From: Lentisphaerae bacterium GWF2_57_35
GTDB taxonomy: Bacteria > Verrucomicrobiota > Kiritimatiellia > CAIQIC01 > GWF2-57-35
NCBI GenBank assembly: GCA_001804865.1
Contig: MHBK01000055.1
Location: forward strand, 213,764-277,763
Direction: 5' to 3'
Length of the DNA stretch: 64,000 nucleotides
The translations under genes and the position numbers were made by a program. A model generated the notes under the pieces. That model was not told where the DNA came from and made no database searches. It worked only from the letters and a program-made list of their open reading frames with translations. The stretch's first letter is position 1, and every line of letters starts with the position of its first letter. Positions 9,689-18,087 of the stretch are shown here, one piece after another.

Positions 9689-11232
9689 GGCGACACCTCT
9701 TTCTGCGCAGGCATGAATGGGGTGAAAAGACTGCCAAGCCCATCCGCTTGGTCTGTACTCAGCAGGGTTGCGATGCGCGGCCCCAGTTTTTCGTAGAACA
9801 CTTGCCGCGCCAGATTCATGCCGCTGCCGAAGGCCTGCATCTGGCTTTCCAGCACGCCTGCGACGGCTTCGTTGTTCAGGCGGATGACTTCCTTGTCGGC
9901 ATCGGCCTTCAACAAAATGGCGTCCGCCTGGGCGGTGGCGGCGTCGTTCTCCAGTTTGGCCACTTCGAATTCCTGGTTGGCGCCGGTCAGCCGTACGGCT
10001 TGGTCTTGCTTGGCCCGGATGACGGCGCGAATCCTCACGGTATCCGCCTCCACGCGCTCCTTGTTCTGTTGAGCGAGCATTTCCTGCCGCGTCAGTTCCG
10101 CCTTGGATTTGGCCTGTTCGATTTGCTGTCCAAACTTACGGGCCGTCTGTACGGCCACTTCGCGGTCGCGAATGATGCTGGCGATTTCGTCCGGCGGGGT
10201 GATGTTGCGGATCAGGACCGATTTGATGTCCACGCCCCAGAGGGCGCACTGCTTGTTTAGGTGCGCCTCGAGGTTGTCCTGAAACTGCTGGCGCGTATCG
10301 CCCATGATGTAATTCTTGGCCGGATTTTTACTGCCCTCGATGCGGCTGAAGCCGCGGGCGCGCGGAAGGATGATTTTCTTCAAGACATCCTCCATGTCGC
10401 CGACTTGATGGGTGAGCAGGGAGACCTTGTCGCGCATCAGGGCGTATTCGATCGTGCCCTCGACATGAACGGTAAAGCCGTCGAGCGTTAGAAAGTTGAT
10501 CGCATCGTCTCCGCTCATTTCGAAGCGCTGGCTTTGCAGGTTGACCTCGACCACATTGACCATGTACGGATTGAGGTAATACGTGCCGGGGTCCAGCACC
10601 TCGGCGCGCACGCCTTTCATGTCGGTCGCGACCAGGAAGCCATTGCGATGCTCTGCCGGCAGGCTGCTGTTCAGTACGTCCTGGCCCACCAGCGAAGTGA
10701 TGACGCCCGCGTAACCCGGCCGGATGGCGATCGCGTCGAAGAGCTCCACATCGTAGGCGTAGGGATTGATGCGATATTTGCCGGGCCGCAAAACATCCTG
10801 GACGATTCCCTTGCTCTGGTCGGTGGCGATGATTTCTCCCGGCGGCAAGTCCTGGCCGTAGAGACGCGTCAACACGCCCAATTTGCCGGCGGGAATGTCC
10901 GTGATGCGCGCGATTTCCCAACCCCACGAATACGGATTGCGGAAGTAGCGCCCTTCCGACAAGACTTCGAGTTGGATGCCTTTCTGGTGAACCTCGGTCG
11001 CCAGGATTTGCCCTGACGGAAGATTCTGGCCTGTTTTATGGGTCAGGATGGCGATCTCGCCGGAGTTCGGTTCAATCCGGCAGAAGAACCAAATCCAGAT
11101 GGGTAGAAAAAACACCAGTCCCAGAGCGACCAAAAATACCAGGATGGGACCGGTTAAGGATATCCCGCTGGGTCTTGGCCGCCGGGGTGGGGGACTGCCG
11201 CCGGGAAGAGACGAAAATGCATGCTGTTCCAT
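9685..11232 (-). CDS. SPFH/band-7 membrane protein, paralogue of the next gene
   Basis: 515 residues: a Pro/Arg-rich cytoplasmic start (PPPRRPRPSG), one helix at about 28-52, then three repeats of the same KxGxxLPxGxxLA...KGIxxxVLxPGxYxxNPY module (about 55-225). A clear band-7 domain follows (NFLTLDGFTVHVEGTIEYAL to about residue 370). The Gln/Ala/Glu-rich coiled-coil region holds EIASIIRDREVAVQTARKF, typical of prohibitin-like proteins. It is first in the two-gene minus-strand operon. The promoter side faces the triple-palindrome array at 11287-11367, which may regulate both this operon and the divergent amylase gene. Confidence 0.82.
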   Translation of the reverse strand: MEQHAFSSLPGGSPPPRRPRPSGISLTGPILVFLVALGLVFFLPIWIWFFCRIEPNSGEIAILTHKTGQNLPSGQILATEVHQKGIQLEVLSEGRYFRNPYSWGWEIARITDIPAGKLGVLTRLYGQDLPPGEIIATDQSKGIVQDVLRPGKYRINPYAYDVELFDAIAIRPGYAGVITSLVGQDVLNSSLPAEHRNGFLVATDMKGVRAEVLDPGTYYLNPYMVNVVEVNLQSQRFEMSGDDAINFLTLDGFTVHVEGTIEYALMRDKVSLLTHQVGDMEDVLKKIILPRARGFSRIEGSKNPAKNYIMGDTRQQFQDNLEAHLNKQCALWGVDIKSVLIRNITPPDEIASIIRDREVAVQTARKFGQQIEQAKSKAELTRQEMLAQQNKERVEADTVRIRAVIRAKQDQAVRLTGANQEFEVAKLENDAATAQADAILLKADADKEVIRLNNEAVAGVLESQMQAFGSGMNLARQVFYEKLGPRIATLLSTDQADGLGSLFTPFMPAQKEVSP

Positions 11233-11286
11233 CGAATCACCTCATGTGTTAACTGAAATGCCCGTTGCAGGGTTGATCTTGGCAGA

Positions 11287-11367
11287 TTTTCCAATGATTG
11301 GAATTTTTTTTACAGAGTTTTCCAATGGTTGGAAAAAACGGCGCTCAATTTTCCAAACATTGGAAAA
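11287..11367. repeat. array of three 19-bp palindromes, 31-bp period
   Basis: Copies at 11287-11305, 11318-11336 and 11349-11367 follow TTTTCCAA-NNN-TTGGAAAA; only the first has an imperfect right arm (ends TT). Start-to-start distance is exactly 31 bp twice, leaving two unrelated 12-nt spacers. The array lies in the divergent region between the SPFH operon and the GH13 gene, ending 47 bp before the amylase start. The same arrangement recurs at 56529-56609 and a single copy at 24103-24121. A set of phased operators for a dimeric regulator is the simplest reading; no binding protein is identified. Confidence 0.85.
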
Positions 11368-11414
11368 GGGGGTATGTTCATTCCTGTTACTTTTTCTTTA
11401 AAAGGCGGTACACC

Positions 11415-13151
11415 ATGAACAAGCGACAAGGCGGAGGGGCGAAGAAGCGTACATTCGTTCCCGATTGGGCTCGGGATGCGGTTTGGTATCAAATTTTTCC
11501 CGAACGTTTCCGCAATGGGGCGAGGCAGAGCGATCCGGAATGGATTGATTTTTCCGATTTGCCGGTGGCCGACTGGACCGTTTGTCCTTGGGGCATGGAT
11601 TGGTACAAGCTTGCGAAATGGGAGAAGGCGACGGGGGATTTTTACCGCTCGGTCTACAGTCGCCGGTTCGGCGGAGATTTGGTGGGGGTGCGCGAGAAGC
11701 TGGATTATCTTCAGCAACTGGGCATCAACGCGATTTACTTGAATCCTATTTTTATGGCGCCGTCGCTTCACAAGTATGACGCCAGTTGCCTGCATCATGT
11801 CGATCCGGCTCTGGGGCCGGACCGTCGCGGCGACCTGGAGCTGCTGACGCGCGCCGGGGAGACCGAAGAACCCGGCACCTGGATCTGGACGGCGGCCGAC
11901 CGGTATTTTCTGGAATTGGTGGAAGACGTCCATCGGCGGGGCATGAGAATCATCATCGACGGAGTCTTCAATCATGTCGGCACGAAGTTCTTCGGCTTCC
12001 TGGATGTGGTGAAGAATGGACGGGCTTCCAACTTCAAGGATTGGTTTCGAATCAAGAGTTGGAATGCGGACGGTACTTTCGAGTATGAAGGCTGGTTCGG
12101 CCACAAGGGCTTGCCGGAACTGGCGAGGGACCGGCGCAATCTGGTCAAGCCGGTGCAGAAATATATTTTTGACGTCACGCGGCGCTGGATGGATCCGTTG
12201 GGAAATGGCGACGCCTCGAAAGGCGTGGATGGCTGGCGGCTGGATGTGGCCTTTTGCGTGCCGCACGGTTTCTGGAAAAGCTGGCGGCGGCTGGTCCGGC
12301 GCCTTAATCCTGAATCCTATCTGACCGGCGAGATCGTGGGGCCGGCCGATGGATTTTTGCAGGGCGACGAGTTCGACGCGGTCATGAATTACATGTGGCT
12401 TTATCCGACGTTGGGTTTCTTTTCCCCGTCGAAGCAGCCTTTGTCGGTTCGCAAGTTGCAGCAGGATTTAAATCGGTTGCGCCGCCGGTATCCGGCCGAG
12501 GTAACGCCGGTGCTGCAAAATTTGCTGGATTCGCACGACACCGGGCGCATCCTGACTCTCTTGGAAAATGCCTGTCCGCCCTTTGAAAGCTGGGATGCCT
12601 ATTTCAATTTCCCGCGCGCGAAAGATCATCGGGGTTTGGCGACTTCAAGACCCAAGGCGCGAGCCAAGGCGGCCTTGCAGCAGATGGTCATTTTTCAGAT
12701 GACTTATCCGGGGGCTCCGATGATTTACTACGGTACCGAGGTGGGGCTTTGGGGCGCGAACGATCCGGACAATCGGCAGCCGATGCTGTGGCCGGACGTT
12801 CGGCACGAATTGGAAGCGCATGGCCCTCACGGCAAGCTGTCCCGACGATCCTCCCGGGCGCCCGATCGGGTCCTGCTGGCCTTTTTCCGGCGCGCCATTG
12901 CCTTGCGGCACGCGCACCCTTCTTTGCGACGCGGACGATTTCAGTGGATTCAGACCGGACAGGAGCGGCTGTTGGGATTTCGCCGGTACAACCAAATCGA
13001 GGATATCCTCATCCTGTTGAATGCCGGCGACAAACCCGTTCGTTATAAAATGGCCTCCGCCGCCCTGGATCTATGGGATCAAACCGCGGTCCGACGCGGA
13101 TCCGTTCTGGTGGAAGCTCGCGGGTGGCGTATCTTGAATCTCAAGAGTTGA
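11415..13151 (+). CDS. GH13 alpha-amylase family enzyme (cyclomaltodextrinase/neopullulanase-like)
   Basis: A 578-residue (beta/alpha)8 glycosidase. All four conserved GH13 regions are present: DGVFNH (182-187), GWRLDVAF with nucleophile Asp277, LTGEIVG with acid/base Glu306, and SHDT with Asp375. AVWYQIFPERFRNG near the N-terminus is typical of the neopullulanase/cyclomaltodextrinase branch, but the large N-terminal domain of that branch is missing. No signal peptide, so it is probably cytoplasmic and acts on maltodextrins. ATG at 11415 with ggcgg upstream is preferred; the frame stays open to 11298 but that extension runs through the palindrome array. Confidence 0.9.
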   Translation: MNKRQGGGAKKRTFVPDWARDAVWYQIFPERFRNGARQSDPEWIDFSDLPVADWTVCPWGMDWYKLAKWEKATGDFYRSVYSRRFGGDLVGVREKLDYLQQLGINAIYLNPIFMAPSLHKYDASCLHHVDPALGPDRRGDLELLTRAGETEEPGTWIWTAADRYFLELVEDVHRRGMRIIIDGVFNHVGTKFFGFLDVVKNGRASNFKDWFRIKSWNADGTFEYEGWFGHKGLPELARDRRNLVKPVQKYIFDVTRRWMDPLGNGDASKGVDGWRLDVAFCVPHGFWKSWRRLVRRLNPESYLTGEIVGPADGFLQGDEFDAVMNYMWLYPTLGFFSPSKQPLSVRKLQQDLNRLRRRYPAEVTPVLQNLLDSHDTGRILTLLENACPPFESWDAYFNFPRAKDHRGLATSRPKARAKAALQQMVIFQMTYPGAPMIYYGTEVGLWGANDPDNRQPMLWPDVRHELEAHGPHGKLSRRSSRAPDRVLLAFFRRAIALRHAHPSLRRGRFQWIQTGQERLLGFRRYNQIEDILILLNAGDKPVRYKMASAALDLWDQTAVRRGSVLVEARGWRILNLKS

Positions 13152-13155
13152 TGGG

Positions 13156-13695
13156 TCAGGAGCTGCTGCGGCGGTTTTTTTCGACCATCACTCCGTACGT
13201 GTTGGAAAAAATTTTCCCATGCCAGAAGGGACGGATCGCCGGGTTGGTGTTGCTGGCTGCGTTGCAGAACGCTTGGAATTCGGTGACGCCCGGTTTGGGG
13301 AAGTAATAGGTTTTGATTCTCATTTTGGTTTGGACCACCTGCCCCGCCTTAAGCCATACGACCTGGTCTTCGGTGTAGAATCGATTCTCCGTGCACTCAA
13401 AAACCAGGTTGTCGCGCTTGCCGTCCGGGTAAATCCACAGCATCATGATTTCCGGATTCCGCGGGAACCAGACTGGCTCGGTATGGATGTTTTTGATCGT
13501 TACCGTCATCGTCAGAACCTCGCCAATGGCGATCGTTTCGACGGACGGAAGGATGGTCAGTTCGATTCCCTGCACCGATTCGCTTTCTATCACCGGGCCC
13601 AGCGTGACGGGGATGTATTTGGCCGGCATGGTGCCGCAGCCGGACAGGAGAAATATGGCCATCATGAAAGACAGACTTATGTACAACTTCTTCAA
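13156..13695 (-). CDS. small lipoprotein, possibly BsuPI-like beta-sandwich
   Basis: A 179-residue protein with a short positive start, a hydrophobic core and the lipobox LLSGC, so it should be cleaved and lipidated at Cys20. The mature part has an Ig-like or BsuPI-like pattern (GEVLTMTVTIKNI, then a hydrophobic strand followed by PDGKRDNLVFECT). BsuPI-type domains are small extracytoplasmic beta-sandwiches; the assignment is tentative. It is convergent with the amylase gene, their stops only 4 bp apart. Function unknown. Confidence 0.65.
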   Translation of the reverse strand: MKKLYISLSFMMAIFLLSGCGTMPAKYIPVTLGPVIESESVQGIELTILPSVETIAIGEVLTMTVTIKNIHTEPVWFPRNPEIMMLWIYPDGKRDNLVFECTENRFYTEDQVVWLKAGQVVQTKMRIKTYYFPKPGVTEFQAFCNAASNTNPAIRPFWHGKIFSNTYGVMVEKNRRSSS

Positions 13696-13849
13696 TGCAT
13701 GATCCTTTTTTACTACAAAACAGCATAAAACGGGCCATTCGCACGGCCCTTAGCTTAAGAAGCAATGTACGCAAGGGATAGTCTTTGTTAAGGCCCTTTT
13801 GAGCTGCAAAAATAGACAAAAGCAACCTGTTCCCATATATTGGGTTAGA

Positions 13850-14977
13850 ATGAAAATTATTGTGGCGTTCGATTCGTTCAAGGGCACGCTCTCCGCTGTG
13901 GAGGCTTGCCGGATTGTGGCCGATGCTGTGACGGCGGTCGATCCCTCCTCCTCGGTGGTGGTGAAGCCCATGGCCGACGGCGGCGAAGGAACGGCCCGAG
14001 CTTTGATGGATGCCTTGAGCGGTTCGTGGCTGGAGCGGCTCGTAACCGGTCCTCTTCCGGAGCGGAAAGTCCAAGCCGGGTTGGTCTGGTTTGCCGGGAC
14101 AAAAACAGCGTTGGTGGAAATGGCGTCCGCCAGCGGTTTGACGCTCCTGAAACCTGAAGAACTGAATCCCTTGGTGGCCACCACGCATGGCACAGGCGAA
14201 CTGATCCGCGCGGCGATGGATCATGGCGCACAGAAAATTCTGCTGGCCTTGGGCGGCAGCGCCACGGTGGATGGCGGAGTCGGAGCCGCCGGAGCGCTGG
14301 GTTGGCGATTTCTGGATCAACGGGGGCGGTCGATTCCCTTGGGCGGCGCCGGCTTGAGCCAGATCCTGCACATTCTTCCACCGGAGCGAATGAATAAATG
14401 GCCGCCGGTTGAAGCCCTGACCGATGTGCATAATCCGCTGCTGGGGGAGCAGGGCGCTGCACGAATTTTCGGTCCCCAGAAAGGCGCCACGCCGGATAGG
14501 GTCGAAACCCTTGAAGCAGGACTTCAGCATCTGGCGGAAGTCGTCCAAAGCGAATTAGGAAAGGATTTGGCCGGATGTCCGGGCGCCGGGGCGGCTGGCG
14601 GGTTTGGATTTGGCGCGGTTGCTTTCATGAATGCCGTCCTTGTGTCGGGAATCGAGACGGTTATGTGCGCCAGCGGCTTGGAGGAGTCTTTGAAGCAAGC
14701 CGATTGGGTGCTTACGGGCGAGGGGAGTTTTGACCGGCAATCGCTTCAAGGCAAAGTGGTCTCGGGGGTGATGCGCAGAGCGAAAGCGCATGGGGCTAGA
14801 GTGGCCGTTTTGGCGGGACGGGTTCTTTTGACCGATGACGAAATCAAGGCTCATTCGATCGAGGCGGCTATCCCTTGCATGCAAAGCGGCATGGTTCTTG
14901 ACTATGCCCTGGCCCATAGCCGGGAGCTGCTGCATGACGCCGCGAGCCAATTCGCTCGCCGCTATTTGCTTAAATAA
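13850..14977 (+). CDS. glycerate kinase
   Basis: Glycerate 2-kinase of the GarK/GlxK fold, phosphorylating D-glycerate with ATP. 375 residues; MKIIVAFDSFKGTLSA at the start, MADGGEGTARALMDA, LALGGSATVDGGVGA and LTGEGSFDRQSLQGK are family hallmarks. ATG at 13850 begins exactly at the conserved N-terminus. It is convergent with, and overlaps by 8 nt, the GH13_18 phosphorylase-like gene. If that enzyme releases glycerate from glucosylglycerate, this kinase would return it to glycolysis, so the pairing supports that reading. Confidence 0.93.
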   Translation: MKIIVAFDSFKGTLSAVEACRIVADAVTAVDPSSSVVVKPMADGGEGTARALMDALSGSWLERLVTGPLPERKVQAGLVWFAGTKTALVEMASASGLTLLKPEELNPLVATTHGTGELIRAAMDHGAQKILLALGGSATVDGGVGAAGALGWRFLDQRGRSIPLGGAGLSQILHILPPERMNKWPPVEALTDVHNPLLGEQGAARIFGPQKGATPDRVETLEAGLQHLAEVVQSELGKDLAGCPGAGAAGGFGFGAVAFMNAVLVSGIETVMCASGLEESLKQADWVLTGEGSFDRQSLQGKVVSGVMRRAKAHGARVAVLAGRVLLTDDEIKAHSIEAAIPCMQSGMVLDYALAHSRELLHDAASQFARRYLLK

Positions 14978-16700
14978 GCCATACCGTTTGGTAGGGCTCC
15001 AGGCGAAGCGGCGTGGTTAGATTGATGGCTTGATTGGATAGTAGATCCGTTGCCTGCCCGAGGGGAAAAAATGGCGACAACTGATTGAAGCCGATGGACT
15101 CGGCTTCCTCCCGAAAGTTGTGTAAACAAAGCACCCGCTCCGAACGATCCGGCGCTGTGCGCAGGACAACGAATACCGCATCGGAAAACGCCGGAATGCT
15201 TTGAGAACCGTTCGGATGAAAGGCCGGATGCCCGGCCCGGATTTCCAACCGCCGGGAAATTTCCTTCAACGTTTTTGCGGCATCCGAATCCGATTGATGC
15301 AGCAGGCTGTCGATCTCGCCGGTACTCCATTTTTTGCGGTTGATGCTGCGCGCCCGGCCGGTCTGATGCATGCCCGCCACGTCGTTGGGCGCCGCCAGCA
15401 GGCTGTTGAAGTAAAACGCCGGAATGCCCTTGAGCGCCAGCGGCACGGTTTGCGAACACATGAAGCGCGCCCAATGCAGCGGCTTGAGCTGCGGCTCCTC
15501 GAAGCGGAGGGCATCGAAGAACGTGATATTGAATTCATACGGGCTTTCCGAACCGTCGGCATTCCGTTTCATTGAAACCGAGCCATGTTTCTTCCGGATG
15601 GTTTCGCTCAAGGCATCGAGTTCCGGCGTGAGGAGAATGCCGTGCAGAGGTCGAACGCCAATGCCGTCGTGCGAGGCGGTGAAGTTCAGGAACGTGCAGC
15701 CGGGAGGCGGATCTTCCAATTCCGCGGCCCAACGGGCGAGGTGCGTGGCCTGGCTCGTCAGCAAACCGTGCAACAGCAGCGGCGGCAGGCTGAATTGGTA
15801 CACCATGTGCGCTTCGTCGCCCTGGCCGAAATAGCTGACGTTCTCTCGATGCGGCACGTTGGTTTCGGTTAAGAGAATGACATTCGGAGCGACGAGCTCC
15901 AGCAGGTCGCGAAAGACTTTGACGACTTCATGCGTTTGCGGCAGATGGATGCAGGACGTTCCGATTTGCTTCCAAAGATAGGCAATGGCATCGAGCCGGA
16001 TTGCGCGGGCGCCGTTGGAAACGTAAAAAAGCAGCAGATCGAGAAACTCGAATAAGACGTCGGGGTTGCTGAAGTTCAGGTCGAGCTGGTCTTCGCTGAA
16101 CGTGGTCCAGAGCCACCGGTCGCCATGCCGCGTATGGACCCGGCTGAGCAACGGCGAACTGCGGGGACGAATCACGGCGGAAAGATCGGCGGCCGGATCC
16201 GCCTCGATGAAGTAATCGCGGGCGGGTGCGATGCCCAGCGTATAATCCGTAAACCAGGCGCTTTGCCGGGACGTGTGATTCAGGACCAAATCGAACATCA
16301 GACCGAAATGTTCCCCAAGGCCGGCGACATCGTTCCAGGCGCCCAAGCCGGGTTGAAGGGTCCGATAGTAGATGACGGAAAAACCATCGTCGGAAGAGAA
16401 CGGGAAAAACGGAAGGAGGTGCACCGTGGTGAAGGCGGTGCGCAGGTGCTGGTCCAGAAAGCGTTTCAGGCTGACCAGGGGTTTTTCGTTGGGATTGCGG
16501 ATCATGTCGGCATAGGCAATCAAAAAGGCATCGCGCTGATTCCAGGTGGAAGGGGTGCGGCGCCGTTCGTAGCCCAAGCCGTAGCGGCCGGCCAGCATGG
16601 CCAGGCGCTCCATGCAACGTGACGACAGAGCCGGTCCATAAAGCATTTCGAATCGGGCTTGCAAACGATTCATGACGGATTCTGAAAGGTATTTGATCAT
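14970..16700 (-). CDS. GH13_18 sucrose-phosphorylase-like enzyme, candidate glucosylglycerate phosphorylase
   Basis: 576 residues with the GH13_18 (sucrose phosphorylase) layout: VHLLPFFPFSSDDGFSVI, DLVLNHTS, the nucleophile motif AIRLDAIAYLWK (Asp237), the acid/base motif LLTETNVPH (Glu279) and NFTASHDGIGVRP. This subfamily includes sucrose phosphorylase, sucrose 6F-phosphate phosphorylase and glucosylglycerate phosphorylase (YcjM type). The neighbours (glycerate kinase convergent, GpgS nearby) point to the last: glucosylglycerate plus phosphate to glucose 1-phosphate and glycerate. That specificity is inferred, not shown. Start overlaps the upstream GT4 stop (ATGA), so the two form an operon. 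Cytoplasmic. Confidence 0.85.
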   Translation of the reverse strand: MIKYLSESVMNRLQARFEMLYGPALSSRCMERLAMLAGRYGLGYERRRTPSTWNQRDAFLIAYADMIRNPNEKPLVSLKRFLDQHLRTAFTTVHLLPFFPFSSDDGFSVIYYRTLQPGLGAWNDVAGLGEHFGLMFDLVLNHTSRQSAWFTDYTLGIAPARDYFIEADPAADLSAVIRPRSSPLLSRVHTRHGDRWLWTTFSEDQLDLNFSNPDVLFEFLDLLLFYVSNGARAIRLDAIAYLWKQIGTSCIHLPQTHEVVKVFRDLLELVAPNVILLTETNVPHRENVSYFGQGDEAHMVYQFSLPPLLLHGLLTSQATHLARWAAELEDPPPGCTFLNFTASHDGIGVRPLHGILLTPELDALSETIRKKHGSVSMKRNADGSESPYEFNITFFDALRFEEPQLKPLHWARFMCSQTVPLALKGIPAFYFNSLLAAPNDVAGMHQTGRARSINRKKWSTGEIDSLLHQSDSDAAKTLKEISRRLEIRAGHPAFHPNGSQSIPAFSDAVFVVLRTAPDRSERVLCLHNFREEAESIGFNQLSPFFPLGQATDLLSNQAINLTTPLRLEPYQTVWLI

Positions 16701-18004
16701 GGTCGAGGCGCGGCTCCCATTAAATTAACGATGAGCATTCGGAGTTTTCGCCGGACTTCGGTGTAATCGAAAAAGCGGGCGGCCACCTCGTAATTATGGT
16801 CCACCATTTGCTTGCGATGCTCCTTGTCCTCCAAAATGCGGCGCACATCGTCGACCACTTTCTGCGTAATGAAACCGTCCATGATCGGCACCTTGAATCC
16901 TTTGGGTTCGATATCGCGACCGAAGATGGCGTAACGGTTGACAAGCACCGGCACCCGAAAGTACACCGCCTCCAGAAAGGCATTGCCGAACCCTTCGTAC
17001 AGGCTCGGGTAGGTGACCAGATCGGCATGCTGATAGAGATCCCACAGCGTATACATTTTTTTGCCTTCCCGGTCGTATTGTCGAACATCGGAAATACGGG
17101 TTTCGACAAAGCGCAGATCGACGCCGGCGTTGTGCGCCCATTCGACCAGCATATGGCGATAGTCCATGCCTTCATCGCCGGATTCGTGCGACACGATCAG
17201 CTTGTATTTCGGATTGCCAAGGCGTTCGAGCAGGGTGATGGCGTGTTCGATGCCCTTGCGGGGAATCACCCGGGTCGGTTGAAGGATCATGACGTCGTGC
17301 GGCTGAAGTCCGATGGAGGTTCGTACGTCCGTGCTATAGGAATCCATCGGCGGCGGCGGCGAAGAATAGTCGAGCGCATTCGGGACCAGGGTGGTCGGCA
17401 CGCCTTTGCGCCAGGAGAGTTCTTCCTGGGCGGCCTGATTGATGACCACATGTTGAATCAGCGGATCGCGCGGCGGGAAGCACATTTCCAGGCAATCCTG
17501 AACCGCATTGATGCTGAACCGCGTCCGCTCCCAATAAAAATCATGATGGTGCGCAATGGTCGGCGTGCGGCTTTCGATCAGAAATTCCGTGATGGCTACC
17601 CCCAGCGGCACATGCATGGGGATGCTCAGAGCATTTTCCACCAGCAGGATGTCGATGCCGAACTGCCGGACAAAATCGTACAGGGTGGATTTCAAGTATT
17701 CGGCCAGGTCGTGGATGCGCCGGCTGACCAGCGGCGACCGGCTGATTTTCCCCCAGATTTCCTCGTTGATCCAGACATTTTCCGGATGGCCGAAATTGGC
17801 TTCGGGAATGCAAAGACTGATCGAAGAGTCCCGATCGCTGCGCCCGGAATACCAGAAGCACTTGTGCTTGTCGCTGGCCAGAATGGCCGCCCATTTGGCG
17901 CTTTCCAGCGAGACCCCGTCCGTCCCGGCGAAACGGGTCGATACGAACCCGATGCGGCGCGGTTCGATCAAACGGCTGCTTTTCCATGGAGTAATTCCCG
18001 GCAT
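16697..18004 (-). CDS. family 4 glycosyltransferase in the phosphorylase operon
   Basis: 435-residue GT-B enzyme. N-terminal RIGFVSTRFAGTDGVSLES forms the acceptor-side domain; the donor-side domain shows MILQPTRVIPRKGIEHAI and the EX7E motif in YPSLYEGFGNAFLEAV. It is translationally coupled to the GH13_18 gene downstream. Retaining GT4 enzymes occur next to glucosylglycerate genes, and a role such as adding mannose or glucose to (phospho)glucosylglycerate is a reasonable guess, but the donor and acceptor are not readable from sequence. Cytoplasmic. Confidence 0.82.
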   Translation of the reverse strand: MPGITPWKSSRLIEPRRIGFVSTRFAGTDGVSLESAKWAAILASDKHKCFWYSGRSDRDSSISLCIPEANFGHPENVWINEEIWGKISRSPLVSRRIHDLAEYLKSTLYDFVRQFGIDILLVENALSIPMHVPLGVAITEFLIESRTPTIAHHHDFYWERTRFSINAVQDCLEMCFPPRDPLIQHVVINQAAQEELSWRKGVPTTLVPNALDYSSPPPPMDSYSTDVRTSIGLQPHDVMILQPTRVIPRKGIEHAITLLERLGNPKYKLIVSHESGDEGMDYRHMLVEWAHNAGVDLRFVETRISDVRQYDREGKKMYTLWDLYQHADLVTYPSLYEGFGNAFLEAVYFRVPVLVNRYAIFGRDIEPKGFKVPIMDGFITQKVVDDVRRILEDKEHRKQMVDHNYEVAARFFDYTEVRRKLRMLIVNLMGAAPRP

Positions 18005-18087
18005 GTTACCCTCTGGTGTTTGTTAGCTTTACAAGTTAATACGATCAGCTGGCAGCATGGCTTTCCTCCTGGAAATCTTCAACGATA

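Noticed and set aside
11287..11367. CRISPR array
   Set aside because: Repeat units are 19-bp palindromes with 12-nt spacers and only three copies; no cas genes. Too short and too symmetric for CRISPR.
13202..13220. TTGGAAAAAATTTTCCCA, an inverted order of the palindrome arms
   Set aside because: Inside the lipoprotein coding sequence, arms in reverse order and no 31-bp partner; coincidence.
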